From Symbiodinium natans (Eukaryota > Sar > Dinophyceae > Suessiales > Symbiodiniaceae), in contig CAJNDS010001147.1 of the NCBI GenBank assembly GCA_905221605.1, positions 619,713-683,712 on the forward strand: a stretch of DNA of 64,000 nt, given 5' to 3'. Shown here piece after piece: positions 34,980 to 46,207 of this stretch (position 1 is its first letter; each line of letters opens with the position of its first letter). Under the pieces are notes generated by a model, which was given only the letters and a program-made list of their open reading frames with translations, was not told the origin of the DNA and made no database searches. The translations under genes and the position numbers were made by a program.

Positions 34980-35156
34980 GTCCCGCCAGGGCCTCAGGCC
35001 TCCAAAAGCCCGTGTCGGCTTGTGCGCGGCACGTGTGCGCGATAGAGAAGAAGGCGAGAAGGCGTGGGCTGTTTTGAGGATGCATTGCGCTTGGGGTGCG
35101 GTGCAGCCCCAGCCCGCAGCCCCAGCCCGAAGAGAGCCTGTCAAAAGTGTGAATCC

Positions 35157-35296
35157 CTGAACCCTAAACCCTACTACAGTAAACCCTACACCCTACACCC
35201 TAAACCCTACACCCTGCACCCTAAACCCTAAACCCCAAACCCAAAACCCTAAACCCTAAACCCTAAACCCGATGAACCCTAAACCCTAAACCCTGA
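35157..35296 (+). repeat. Degenerate CCCTAAA telomere-like array
   Basis: Units include CCCTACA, CCCTGCA, CCCCAAA and CCCTAAA; less uniform than the arrays at 3.7 and 45.4 kb. Confidence 0.92.
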
Positions 35297-35299
35297 GGC

Positions 35300-36141
35300 T
35301 GCGGGAGCAGCTGTCAGATCTCGAGGCCCCGACGAAGATCACATCGGAGGCTCCGTGGACTAAAGTCTAAAGGGGTACGGTTCGGACGGCCTGTGGTTTA
35401 CAAACGATCAGTCCTAAATCTTTCCCGACCTCGAACTTTCGCTACGAGGTGTGGGGCGTTGTCAGGCAGCTTGTCCAAACCATGTTTCCTTCATTCTTTC
35501 TCTCCTCTGCCTATTCAGTGGCATTTGGGAAGGCCGTGTTTTGCGAAGGCGTGTATTGTGTCGCAACTCGACCGGTCTGTGAGCACTCCCCCCGAAGTCT
35601 CAGGCACTTACAGTCCTCATAGCCCTCAGACTTCTTACGATCAGATCGAAGCCACGTGGGCTTAGCTACGGTCTCAGGGGGGCGGGGAGGCGGGTAGAGG
35701 TTTTGTTTGCCCCCTTTCCTGTTTGTCTTTTGTTGAAGTTTCTTGCTGCCTCATTTAGTGATGTTCGCCGAAAATCCGTTCTTCTTCTCAAGGCTTGATC
35801 GCCACATGTTCTCTCCCTGCACATGGTTCGACCGTGGCTTTACAGGCTACAACCCTAACCTTCCGACCATCTCGGTGTTCACAAAGTGTGCCAGATTCAG
35901 ATGAGCCTCTGTCAGAACTGAGCATTCCAGTACGACCCGGGAGCTCGGCTACCATGTTGAGGAACCTTGCCTGCCTCACAATGTGTACAGCAAGACAAGA
36001 TGGTCCGCTGTAGCTGGCATCCCACGACCTTCAGCCATGCCACCTGTGGTTATTTTGAGTACCGCGAGGGCGGTTGCCCGGCCTCGTGGCCTCGTGTTGA
36101 TTTTTTTGTTTTTCGTCGTAAATGGAAAGCTGCCGCTTCAG
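35300..36141. other. No confident exon
   Basis: Frames at 35,393-35,665 and 35,795-36,013 are mildly protein-like without clear borders. Confidence 0.4.
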
Positions 36142-36213
36142 GAGAAGATGGACAGAGGTTTGCTCGAGGAAGTGCGCTGCCCAGAGACAATTTTTCCTCT
36201 GGAGAGGAACTGA
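36142..36213 (+). CDS. Exon candidate, coiled-coil series
   Basis: Acceptor CCGCTTCAG, then EKMDRGLLEEVRCPETIFPL and ERN before a stop. The preceding codons (KLPLQ) also fit, so the exon may start earlier. Confidence 0.35.
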   Translation, partial: EKMDRGLLEEVRCPETIFPLERN

Positions 36214-37529
36214 GAGCAGTAGAGCTGCAGAGCTCGTGCATTCTGAATGCACTAGCAGCTCAACGGAGGTCCACCACGACCTTCTCTTCGCCGGGCAGCC
36301 TAGCAGCCTATCAAGGGCCTCTGTAGCTTTTGGATTTTGTTGATCTGCCATGAGGCTGCACAGAGGTGCACAGCAGTGTCCATTCTTGATTGCCTGCGTG
36401 ATTGGGCGCCCACGCATGCCTATGTTGTTGTGCACCGCCAGTCGCTGGCCATCCTCGTTCGGGTATCGCAGGGAAAACTTACAAAATGTTGCGGAGCACG
36501 CCGGCTATGGCCCCTCCCGATTTTTCTGAATTGATGAAGGTTTTGGTTCTGAACATTGAGAACATGTGACGGTGTACCTGCACCCCAGAGCCGTCACCGA
36601 CAATCGTCAACCATCAAAGCTTAGCAAAGCTCTCTTGCCCAGGGTTCGCCCGCATCGCCAAGCGCTGCAACTGCAGAGGCTGCGATGTCTGCTGACACTT
36701 TCCGAAACTCCGTAGGTCCTGGCAACCCACGACTCACAAACTTCGCGGGTACTAGCTGTTACTAGCTACACAAGCTTGTGACAGGCTTCCATCATCAAAG
36801 CAGTCTTCAACGATTGTGTGTGTGTGTGTGGATTGGCCGGAAGTTGTGAGCACAGGTGCCGGCCCTGAACGCCGCACGCGAGGCCAAGACATGCCCGAAA
36901 GAGAGATCCCAAAAGGAGAGAGGGAGAGAGAGCTGCGAAAAAAAGAGGGCGCGAGCGAGCGAGCTCGAGCTCTTCGCGCAAAGAAGCTCATTTTATGGAG
37001 GAAATTTCTTCAAAAACCATGATTAACGAAGGTGCCCTGCAAACGGCTGTGAGTGCATATCCACTGAGTATCAGCGAAAGCTAGACATGGCGTGACGGCT
37101 TCAACAGGCCCTGTTGTGTGCGTTCACATGTGTTCAATATGTCGCTCATTTTCACTCCAGTTCTCTGCTTTCCTCCGTTTTCCTGTGCAGCAGAGACAAG
37201 AAGTGTTTCAGCGCTTTCATCGTTGGAGGCGGTTGCCTCGGCTTCGGCTCCACTAACGCGTGACCGCACTTCGTCTGAAGGCAACTGCTCTTCAAGATGT
37301 GTCAGTGTGCAGGGGCTCAGAGTTGTGTGTTGCGTGGGGGCTTCCCTCTCGCTGCTTTTGCCTGCCTTTGCCTTGGCAGTCTCCTCGCTTCACACCAAGC
37401 TGCGGGCTCTTGCAGCACAGCAGGACCGGCCACGATCCGCGTAGTACGCCTCACACGCATAGGCGCACGCTCACATCTTCGCAGATCTGCTGACATCTTC
37501 TCACGTCTTCTGACAGCTTCTGACATGTT

Positions 37530-37781
37530 GACGAGGACGATCGAGCGCTTCGCCTTGAGCAGGAGATGAAGCTGCTCCAACAGAAGCCGGGCGGCTTTGG
37601 AGAGATGATCCAACTTAGGGAGGTTCACGTGAGAAGGCAGCATTTTCAGAGCAATTTTGCAGGCGTCTCCGCTAGGGCTAGGGTGTTCTGTACTAGGTGC
37701 CTGAGTGGCAAGCAGCAAACACGGAGCAGCCTGTATCACTGGGACGAGAATTGTCATGATCAGTCCTTTGCTTTATCATGA
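37530..37781 (+). CDS. Exon candidate, coiled-coil series
   Basis: Frame encodes DEDDRALRLEQEMKLLQQKP then GEMIQLREVHVRRQHFQ. The last 40 codons to the TGA are less typical and may be intronic. Confidence 0.42.
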   Translation, partial: DEDDRALRLEQEMKLLQQKPGGFGEMIQLREVHVRRQHFQSNFAGVSARARVFCTRCLSGKQQTRSSLYHWDENCHDQSFALS

Positions 37782-37953
37782 CTATGATGTCTTCGGCGGT
37801 CCAGCTTCACACGTCTGGGGCTTCAGGGGGGTTGATAAGTTCAGCGGTTGCACACTCTTGCGCATTGTGCAGAGGCTTCTCGAGAGTGCTGCAGCACAAG
37901 CGACAGCTGCTAGCGGAGGAGCCCAGAAGGGGTGGGGAGGGGAGGGGTGGAGG

Positions 37954-37966
37954 GGGGGGGGGGTTG
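37954..37966 (+). repeat. G-rich run
   Basis: Homopolymeric G tract inside a GGGGA-rich patch. Confidence 0.7.
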
Positions 37967-38374
37967 TGAGCGCGAGCTCGGGGCCGTGATGTGGCAGGAT
38001 CCTCTAGCCGCACCTTCCCCCACCCCCACACACCTACTTCGATCACCTCGTCGCTCGCAAGAGAATCGTCCCGTCGTCCCAACCGCGGAAGAAAATTAGA
38101 CTGTCCACTGTCAAAATGCTCAGAATGTCTATGCCGACTGTCGGCGTTTTCCGCGACATTGCAGAACCTATTTCATTTTGGGTTTGGGTTTAGGGGGGCT
38201 CAATTGCAAAGATGAGGCCCTTTCCGTGTTCCAAGAACATCCAAGAACCACAAGCCAAAAGAAGCATAACGTGACAGAAATGATTTCGGACCGGTGCTCC
38301 ATGCCGGTCCCCAGGATCTGGCGCCGAAGCAAGGACCTCAGAGGTGGAGTGGGCAATTGTGTAGAGTAGTTCAG

Positions 38375-38460
38375 TGTTTATATATGTATACATATATATG
38401 CTAATGTACTACAGAGTAGTTCAGTATATGTATATGTATATGTATATATATGCTGATGTA
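38375..38460. repeat. Duplicated TATATG repeat
   Basis: Two related blocks of GTAGTTCAGT plus (TATATG)n plus ATATGCTRATGTA, at about 38,366-38,409 and 38,413-38,461. Confidence 0.75.
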
Positions 38461-38737
38461 TAGAGTGGTGCAACAGTGAGCCACCACTGTGCCTTCGTGA
38501 CCTGGCCTTGCACTTAGGCGTCAGCACTGGGCGCCACCCTCTCGAGTCATGATGAGGCGAGGGCTCATAAACACGGAGGGCCCTGTTCTAGGAGGTCTCG
38601 TTGGTTGGCATGATTAGAGTAGAGTGCAACGGGCTGTCGGTGTCGATGTACAAGCCAAGATGTAAGACCTCCCAGATTAACTTCCAGGATGCTTCATGCT
38701 ATCAGGTCTCTTGTGGGGAGTCCTTTCGCGGTACTGC

Positions 38738-38894
38738 CAGCTGCGTACAACCGATGCTGTTGTCAGCAAACGCAGGAGCTGAAGAAACTGGCAGCGAGCA
38801 TCCAGGGGTGCTTCTGTCATGCTTTGTGATCCAGAGCGTTGCTGGACGTCGTGGATCATGTTGGCAGAAAAGAGCATAGAATCTGGTACGGCGT
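38738..38894 (-). CDS. Exon candidate, minus-strand gene
   Basis: Minus acceptor GCTGCCTCAG, then DAVPDSMLFSANMIHDVQQR and later FLQLLRLLTTASVV, ending at a possible GC donor (CTG|GCAGTA). No domain. Confidence 0.4.
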
Positions 38895-39565
38895 CTGAGG
38901 CAGCGCACGTTTCACGGAGAGGTCGGCGTCGCATGATAACGAGGATGCATGTTTAACACAGATCTTTACAACTTTGCGTGCTCTTTGTCAGTGGCTTTCT
39001 TGTGCACCTCTCGGAGGGTTGCAGATGACAACGTGTGAGAGAACGCAGGGCCAAGGTGGCCAACAAATGTGCCCAGACAGCAGCTTTCAACGGCTTCTAC
39101 GCCACTGCTTTGCTACGCTTGCTGCACTTTTCTACTTGCCTGCCTCTCGTCGGTGTCACGAAAGCAGTGCTCCGAGACTCTCAACTACTGGTGTACCCGT
39201 TGCTGCTTGCAAGTTTTCTGCATCCCTTTAGATGCGCTTATTGTTGCACATGCAAACTTAAATTATCACCGGGCTGGTTTTCAAGCTGACTCTGCAATCA
39301 ACTCCTCAACCCCTCCAACCCCTCAAGCTCTGATCCTAAACTAAGCAAGCTGCGTTGGGGCATTTCCAATCAGGGTTGGTGAGTGGGACCAGAACCTGAA
39401 ACTTTGCTGGGCTCCTGGAAGCGTAGTCTTGAAATGAGCTGATGCTCAAGGCAGGGCCGGTTAGCAGCAGTAGCCAGAAGCACGAGCTTCACGGGACACC
39501 AGAAGAACAAGGGCAACCTACCATCGGTTGGCACGCTTCATTCTTGTTGCAGCCAGCAGCTGAGG

Positions 39566-39658
39566 CTGCAAGATTGTTCAAGTTTATCAATCTGCTCAAG
39601 TTGTTCATGCAGGCTCTTACATTCACATTCATCATAGCTACCTGCCAGTTTCCCAACG
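39566..39658 (-). CDS. Coiled-coil exon candidate, minus strand
   Basis: Minus frame KLAGSYDECECKSLHEQLEQ followed by IDKLEQSC. It competes with a plus frame (39,442-39,717). Confidence 0.28.
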
Positions 39659-40462
39659 ACAGTTTTCCAGCATTTGCCGTGACTTGTCCACACAGCCAGG
39701 CTTCAGGCGGCTGCTGACTCTGCCCGACACACGGCGCCTACGGCCCATAGCAACTTGCAGGCGCAAGGACTAAGGTGATAAGCTCTGACGACGAGAAAAG
39801 TTGTTGTTGCTTGATCAATACCCAATTTGAGCAGCTTCAAATCCGAATTGAAGAGCGCGCGTCGTCTCCAGCCTCGTCGTTTTTTGATTATCTGCACTTT
39901 GCCTGCCAGGCCCCGGCAGAGTTGCCATCCTCAGCGTTGCCATCCGCCGCTTCTGCTCCGGCAGGCGCTACCGCAACAGTTTTAGCACATTGAGGACAGA
40001 CTGAGGTGTACTTGGACTGCCAAGGGGAAGATCTGACCTAGGCTCTATAATGCTCTACTTCCTCACTCCAACTTCTGTGCACATCTCGGCGCGCACAACT
40101 CCTTATGCATGGGCATCCAAGCACTGTTTGTTCGCAGAGCACCAGCTGCCCCTAATGTAGCAACTTGAAGCCTATCGTGCACCACCCGTGGTGCGCAGCC
40201 AAGAAGCGTTACAGTACCAAGAGTAATCGTAGTAAGAGAGCATCTGGTGGTGCCATGAACGGTCTGCCGAATGCCGACATCACGAGGCTTAGCTTTGATA
40301 ATTTGGTTTTTCCATCCCCCGACCTGCGATCAGTTGCGGCAGCTGCGGCTTCCGACGCCAAAGTTGAGGCGCCTGCTGCGGAGAGTGGGATTGGAAGATT
40401 GTTTTGTGGAACGTCTTTGGGTCACCCATGGGTTGAGGCTCTGAGGATCTCTGAGGCCCCAA

Positions 40463-40540
40463 GATTTCAGCGATTTTCGGCAGCAGACCGAGGCCCGCCT
40501 GGATGCGCTGCAACGTCAGCTTGAGGCTGCCACGAGCACG
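40463..40540 (+). CDS. Coiled-coil exon candidate
   Basis: After acceptor AGATTTCAG the frame encodes DFRQQTEARLDALQRQLEAA, a regular heptad helix. It lies inside the span of the minus-strand gene candidate. Confidence 0.38.
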
Positions 40541-40945
40541 GGGTGCTTCCGCTTCGGATGTTCACTCGAGGGTTGGCGCTCTTTTGTTTTCCTTTTTAGG
40601 GGGGGGGGTGGGCGGGGGTTGGATAGGAACTCCTCTGAGTCTACTGGATGAACGAGAGGGACGGAGGGGAAGAAAAGGAAAGGAAAGGAAAGGAAGGTCT
40701 TTCCTCAGCCTCACACACATGCCGCGCACGGAGCAGCTTGCCTTGCCCCTCTGTGGGACCGTCCGGATAAGGGCGGGTGGAGCCTTTCACCTTATGCTCC
40801 ATACGCATTCGGCCCTGCTTCTCTGAAGTGCTCTTCATAATGCTCTCGCAAGCTTTGGGCATTGTGCCTTGGGACTGGCTGCTCTGACTGAGAGCCAATT
40901 CGGAGCCTTAGCTGGCCATTGGGGGCCTTTTTGTTATTGTTAGAA

Positions 40946-41629
40946 TCATTGGTCGACCGATGGCACCGGTGATGCACCGCATCCTTCGCCAGGCACAGGC
41001 GGCCAAGGTCGCTTCCTTCGCTGCGGGGACGACGTCGGGGACGACCTCGGCGGGGACGGCAGGGGAAGGACAGGGTCGAGTTGTGAAAGAGCGGAGGCAA
41101 CTGCGCCACTCTGTGGGGTTCCGCTGCATCCGAAACATCTTCGGGCAGCTGTACTTTGCCTTGGGTACGTTCCTGGAAGAAGTGCTGCTAAACACTTTGG
41201 ATCGATGAAGCCCGGAAGCTTGCCCACGTTTGCATAGGTGCGTGTTCTGCAATGCTTCATGCACAACCAACCTGCAGGATCGCTACCAAGTGCGGAGGAA
41301 GTCGCGGGGGATTCTTCCCTGCAGGTCACGCGCTGCGGATGATCGAGTGTTTTCACTTGTTTGATGTCAGGCTTGTCTTTCAGGGCTTTTAAGGCTTCTG
41401 GCAAATCATTGACCCATAAAATTTTAATTACAGTTTTAGCTAGCTGGCACTGTGCAACACTGTCCTGAATCACGGCCCTTGCCAATGCCCAATGCTGCTC
41501 CCCCTCTCGCGGCCTGCACCCCGCTTCCACAAAGTTCAAGAGTTCGTGCGTGGCTGAGGCCTCAACAGCCGCCATCGAAGCAAGGCCGCTCACACACATG
41601 ACTACAGGTTCGCTGAAGTACTTTGTCAC
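40946..41629 (-). CDS. Long exon-like frame, minus-strand gene, unknown protein
   Basis: Open for 227 codons. The first two thirds are convincingly protein-like: YFSEPVVMCVSGLASMAAVE, CRPREGEQHWALARAVIQDS, KTVIKILWVNDLPEALKAL. The Pro/Ser-rich end (after about 41,130) looks weaker and may be past a donor. It begins with GTG, so a true start must lie in an upstream exon. No domain recognised. With 42,130-42,384 and 38,738-38,894 it suggests a leftward gene. Confidence 0.45.
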   Translation of the reverse strand: MTKYFSEPVVMCVSGLASMAAVEASATHELLNFVEAGCRPREGEQHWALARAVIQDSVAQCQLAKTVIKILWVNDLPEALKALKDKPDIKQVKTLDHPQRVTCREESPATSSALGSDPAGWLCMKHCRTRTYANVGKLPGFIDPKCLAALLPGTYPRQSTAARRCFGCSGTPQSGAVASALSQLDPVLPLPSPPRSSPTSSPQRRKRPWPPVPGEGCGASPVPSVDQ

Positions 41630-42129
41630 TTTGTGAACACTGGCGTTTCAAGAGCTGGACAAGTATCCGCTAGCGCGACAGAAAATGGGAAAACTTCACA
41701 GGCGAACAGCCACGCCCGTGAAAAGGGTGCGTGAGTTCATTCTCATGCAGAATTCTGAACTGAATTTACTGATCAGTGAGCGTGTTGTTGCCCGTGATGT
41801 CTAGTCTTGTTCATGCGTTTTCGCCCGGCCTGATGCACACGACACCGCGCCTCCCCCTGGCCCACAGTCAAGTCCTATGTTGTAGACCCGGGATGGTTGG
41901 GTCGGAGCTGACACTGCAGAGGGGCTGTAATGTAAACTACGAAGTTAGCTCGGAAGTGCAGTTCTTGCGGCAGGATATTCGGCGTTGCTGGTAGTTTTCG
42001 TTTGAGTCGGCACCCGCGGCAGCTTGCTGTGAAATCAGGGCGGGAGAGGCTCTCCAACGTGTGGCAGAGGCAGGCTGCATGTGCCAAGATGCTGATCTGT
42101 CACGGCTTGCGCAGGGTTGATGCGATGTC

Positions 42130-42384
42130 TCAAAGTTGAGTGCCATGGGAATGCCAAATTATGCTGGAGAGTGCTACATGAACCACATCGGGGTCCTGTG
42201 AACGGCAGTAGGCCAGGCACTGAAGCACTGAAGCAGCGGCACGGTGAAGCACAGTAGCTTTCGCAATCTTGACACAGTATCGTGCTCCGTGCAGGCAGAG
42301 AGGCGCATTTTCAAACTGGCCGAGGAGGCTGTGGCAGCCGAATTGATTCGCTTTGCTCTTCCGTGAAGGTTGCTGTTCACACAC
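42130..42384 (-). CDS. Exon-like frame, minus-strand gene
   Basis: Minus frame with NQFGCHSLLGQFENAPLCLH, then YCVKIAKATVLHRAAASVLQ and CLAYCRSQDPDVVHVALSSI. The helical, Ala/Leu/Cys-rich texture recalls alpha-solenoid proteins, but no repeat is confirmed. Confidence 0.42.
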   Translation of the reverse strand: MCEQQPSRKSKANQFGCHSLLGQFENAPLCLHGARYCVKIAKATVLHRAAASVLQCLAYCRSQDPDVVHVALSSIIWHSHGTQL

Positions 42385-42639
42385 TCTCCGTTCGAGAACT
42401 GAAAAGTGGGCGGTGAGCTTGAATCTTCGAGAACAGGAAACGCTTCATTTTCGTTCTCAGGCCGGGCCTAAAATGAGTCTATTCCTGCCATTCCTGCCAA
42501 ACAGCATCCTTTTGTCCTGGCTTGAGCAGGCTGCAACTTTGTACAACTCTCGCTGCGCCATATTTTCAGGTTTTTTCGGGGCTTTAAGGTTTTTCGGATC
42601 TTTAGGTGTAATTGGGGTCTTCAGGGAGGCTTTCGGGCC

Positions 42640-42912
42640 TTTAAGGGTGTTCGGCTTTAGGGTTTTTTTAGGCTTTAGGGCTTTTAGGGTTCAGGGTTTT
42701 TAGGGTTTAGTGTTTTCAGGGTTAGGGTTCTTCTGGGTTTAGGGTTTGTTTCTTTTTTTTTGGCGGGGTTTTGCTTTTCAGTTTAGGGTTTAGGGTTTTA
42801 AGGGTTTTCAGCTTTTTAGGGTTTCAGGGTTTTTCAGGGGGTTTAGGGGTTTTAAGGCTTTTCGGGTTTTTAGGGCTTCAAGGTGATTAGCGTTTGTTGG
42901 GATTTAGGGTTT
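42640..42912 (+). repeat. Highly degenerate TTTAGGG-like tract
   Basis: Long G/T-rich stretch of TTTTAGGG, TTCAGGG, TTTAAGG and GTTTAGGG variants; the most diverged telomere-like block. Confidence 0.8.
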
Positions 42913-43131
42913 TCCGACTCGCCCCTTCGGGTTTTCTGACTCGGGGCGTGTTTTTCTTGACTTGCATCGAGCAAAGTGCAGAGCAGGCCCTCCTGAACCC
43001 TGCCTGCACAGTCGTTGTGGGCGTCGGCTTGCAGCCTTGAAGGGGTGTGAAGGGTGTGAAGGGTGTCTTGGAGTCTTGGGGAGCTTTGTGGTGAGGGACC
43101 AACGCCGCTTCGAAAGAAGTTCCCTAGCCAG

Positions 43132-43386
43132 GTGGCGACCCTCGCTGAGGCTCACAGCGCTCAGGCGGCTGAGCAAAGACAAGAAGAGCCCCCAAGAGAT
43201 GGGAAAAGAGAGAGAGAGACTGCGAGTGAGATCGAGACTCCTTTCGGTGACCATAAGCTGGCGCTCGCTTGGTTCGAGCGGGAACTTGAGGCATTAAGGC
43301 CCACGAGCATCGCCCCGCTTCATGCCCACCCGGCACTAGCTTCACTAGCTCTGGTACTTCGACCACCACATGCGGAGTGGAAGGAG
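43132..43386 (+). CDS. Well-bounded coiled-coil exon candidate
   Basis: Acceptor TTCCCTAGCCAG and donor GAG|GTACGA enclose exactly 85 codons: VATLAEAHSAQAAEQRQEEP, an Arg/Glu-rich stretch, then LALAWFERELEALRPTSIAP and a hydrophobic end. Best-supported exon of the plus series. Family unknown. Confidence 0.55.
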
Positions 43387-43760
43387 GTACGAAGATGCTA
43401 ACCGAAATGGTTGAGTTACCCGACTTGCAGGATGGATGCAAGTGCAAGGGCAAGTTGCGAGGAAATGGGAGAGAAAAGGAGAACTGCGCCCACTGGACAC
43501 CCCGCTGAATAGCCGTTTCGCACAGAGTGCTAGGTCAGTGAATTTGAACCCGGTGCAATCCGATCTTTTCGATTTAAAGGCTTGATGCATGTCACCAGGT
43601 AGTTTACGGGCCGTCAGCATTTTGGGGTTTGAGTGCTTCGTTCTTTAGAGTAGAAGAAGACCCATGTATGTCAGAACATTTGTAAGTTTGTGCTTGGGAA
43701 TAAGATTCTGTAAGATTACGCTGTTGGCTTTAATGGGGGTGGGCTTCAAAATGAGTGCTT

Positions 43761-43781
43761 TGTGTGTGTGTGTGTGTGCAG
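43761..43781 (+). repeat. (TG)n microsatellite ending in an acceptor
   Basis: TG run ends in TGTGCAG immediately before the next exon candidate. Confidence 0.85.
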
Positions 43782-43868
43782 CCGTTGAGGGACACAGGCA
43801 GGGTTCCCTGGAATGCTACTGCAAAGCACCCTCTGGCATCTGGAAAGCCAGTCCTTGAAAACATGCAA
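43782..43868 (+). CDS. Exon candidate, coiled-coil series
   Basis: Acceptor TGTGTGTGCAG and donor CAA|GTGTTG enclose 29 codons in phase 0 (PLRDTGRVPWNATAKHPLAS and a short end). Confidence 0.42.
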
Positions 43869-44166
43869 GTGTTGTTATTGTTGGCACGGCCAATCTGTTG
43901 TGAGCCTCGGCAGAGGAACGCTGCGTGTCCCGCTAAGAGACCTGACCCACACAGAGCTGCCGCAGGCGCCGCTTGGTGCAGAGGCCGCGACCGTCACTGA
44001 GTCGAACGGAAGCTGGTTACTATGCCTTTCCTCCTGTTTGTGATTCATGCAGTCAATGTTGAATCAGACTTGGGTTTGGAATAGCTTATAGCTTTGCATC
44101 TTTTCGGCATTATGCAGCTGTATTCTACAGAGTCCAAGCTGACAGATGACATGGGGGTTCGCTCTG

Positions 44167-44189
44167 TGTGTGTGTGTGTGCGCGCGCGA
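44167..44189 (+). repeat. (TG)n(CG)n microsatellite
   Basis: TG run turning to CGCGCGCG, ending in an AG used as a putative acceptor. Same arrangement as at 43,761. Confidence 0.85.
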
Positions 44190-44190
44190 G

Positions 44191-44305
44191 GATGCGCTGG
44201 TGGCAAAAGACCTCCTGGAGGCTCGCGAGCGGCAAGCCTGGGGCGAAAGACAATTTGACCCATCACTCGCAACACCCGCAGTGTCAAAGTTCTTGTTTCT
44301 CAAAG
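44191..44305 (+). CDS. Exon candidate, coiled-coil series
   Basis: Encodes DALVAKDLLEARERQAWGER then QFDPSLATPAVSKF, to a possible donor AAAG|GTCGCA. An Ala/Asp/Pro-rich frame at 44,332-44,479 ending in TAG could be a later terminal exon. Confidence 0.42.
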
Positions 44306-45354
44306 GTCGCAATTGGGGTCCCCACTAACAGAGCCTGGGCGACGTGCGGCGACGTTCTTGAGGCCCTTGCACCAGCCGACGGCGCCGACTCCGCCGACTC
44401 CGCCGGCGCCGCAGATGCGGGGGAGCTGCCGCAGGCCACGCCGCCACCGCGCAGAAGCCCTCAAACCACCAACAAATAGCAGTGTTTCGTCAAGGCAGGT
44501 GCGGGGTTCCAATCCAAGGCGATTCGCAGTCTGCAAATGAACGACGAGAGTTAATCTACTGCCAGAGTTGGGCGAGAGGGGCGCAACCTGAATCAAGAAA
44601 GCTGAATCTGATTATTGAGAAGTCTGAAGTCTCCGGCTCCTCTCAAAAGGGGACACACAATGTTCTTGCGCGCTTCCGTGAGATGTGTGAGGGCAGCTTG
44701 TTGCAGATTCGCGCAGGCTTCGGATCCAGAGTCAGGCGCCCGCGAAGCGCGGGAAAGCGCCCTACGAGGCCGCACGCAAAACACAACTCCGGGTTCGCAG
44801 CTCTTCGACGCTCTTCAGGTTTTCAATCTTGGGGGGACGCACGAGATGCTGTTGCTTAACTGCCCCCCCCCCCTTCCCCCCCAAAATGCCGAGATAGTTT
44901 TGGGAATTCCTCTGCAGGCCTCGACGCTCTGCTCGAGCGCCTGGGCGGTCTTGAAGCCAAGGCGAGGAGAGCAGAGTGTTTGAGGTGCAACCACTTGATT
45001 CAAGGCCCGCTTCTCGTCTCAGGGAAAGTTGGAAGGGGAAACTGCTGGTTCTCTCCTCTTGATTTCCTAGATTGCGCAATCTTGCGCATGATTCCCCATC
45101 ACATCAGGATCTGGGTTGTGGCGGTAGTTTTCTGGCCTTTCCTTTTTTGGTCTTTTTTGGTTGCAAGGAAGGGAAGAAGGACAGAAAGAAAGACCAAAGG
45201 AATGCTTCATCTTTATTTCCGCGAACCCTTCTGAACCCCTCAACCCCCCCCAAAACCTCAAAGCAGCCCCCAAAACCGCATGCCCAAACCCGCGACCCTG
45301 AAACAAACGTAAATCCTAAGCCCTAAGCCCTCAACATGGGGGTGTGGTACCCCA

Positions 45355-45503
45355 AACCCTTTTCCCTAAACCCTAAACCCTAAACCCTAAACCCTAAACC
45401 CTAAACCCTAAACCCTAAACCCTAAACCCTAAACCCTAAACCCTAAGCCCTAAACCCTAAACCCTAAACCCTAAACCCTAAACCCTAAACCCTAAACCCT
45501 AAA
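45355..45503 (+). repeat. CCCTAAA telomere-like array
   Basis: About 21 nearly perfect units with one CCCTAAG, preceded by degenerate units from about 45,285. It faces a TTTAGGG array 110 bp downstream. Confidence 0.97.
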
Positions 45504-45615
45504 GGGAGTTCGGGGGAGAAGCCCAGTGCCAGGTATCGAGCCACGCAGAGTCCATGCAACGCCTTCGGCAACGAATGGAAAGCAGCGAGAGCAAGGCACA
45601 AATTGCATTGCATCA

Positions 45616-45664
45616 GGGTTTAGGGTTTAGGGTTTAGGGTTTAGGGTTTAGGGTTTAGGTTTAA
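45616..45664 (+). repeat. TTTAGGG telomere-like array, opposite orientation
   Basis: Seven TTTAGGG units, inverted relative to 45,355-45,503. Confidence 0.97.
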
Positions 45665-45885
45665 AGGCGCTATGGCCGAGCAGGGACAGACATCATCTTC
45701 AAGAGCCAATTGAGAGATTTTTTAAGAGCCCTCCATTAAGGCCTTCAATTAAGCCTTCAATTAAGCCTTCAAAAAACCTGAGAGCTGACGTGGAACTCCT
45801 CCTTTCAACAGATCTCCTTTTCATTACGTAGGAGGGATTTCATTCGACAATTGTTCTGCCCCTTGCCTTCTCTCTCTTTTTGCAG

Positions 45886-45955
45886 AGCAGTACGCCCAGC
45901 AGGCCTCCAGCCAGGCGACTGCCCTCGCGGAGCTCTCGGCGGTCCTCGCACGCCA
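45886..45955 (+). CDS. Coiled-coil exon candidate
   Basis: Excellent acceptor (TTCTCTCTCTTTTTGCAG) and donor CAG|GTCCAA. Encodes QYAQQASSQATALAELSAVL and ARQ, an Ala/Gln-rich helix. Confidence 0.5.
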
Positions 45956-45985
45956 GGTCCAACGTGCAGAGTCCATCCGCCCATC

Positions 45986-46087
45986 TCTCCCTCTCTCTCT
46001 CTCTCGCTCTCTTTCTCTCTCGCTCTCGCTCTCTCACTCACTCTCTCTCTCTCTCGCTCTCGCTCTCTCTCTCTCGCTCTCTCTCTC

Positions 46088-46157
<70 letters not shown>
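45986..46157 (+). repeat. Long (CT)n microsatellite
   Basis: About 170 bases of CT with occasional CG; longest dinucleotide run in the window. Translations through it (Ser-Leu or Arg-Glu) are not evidence of a protein. Confidence 0.97.
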
Positions 46158-46158
<1 letters not shown>

Positions 46159-46190
46159 TTATCTCTCCATGTGCACCATCTCTGTTTGCA

Positions 46191-46207
46191 CCCCCCCCCC
46201 CCCCCCC
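46191..46207 (+). repeat. C17 homopolymer
   Basis: Seventeen C residues just after the long CT run. Confidence 0.95.

Noticed and set aside
44501-44530. tRNA B-box-like GGTTCCAATCC
   Set aside because: The flanking bases cannot form a T-arm stem and no A box or acceptor stem is found upstream.
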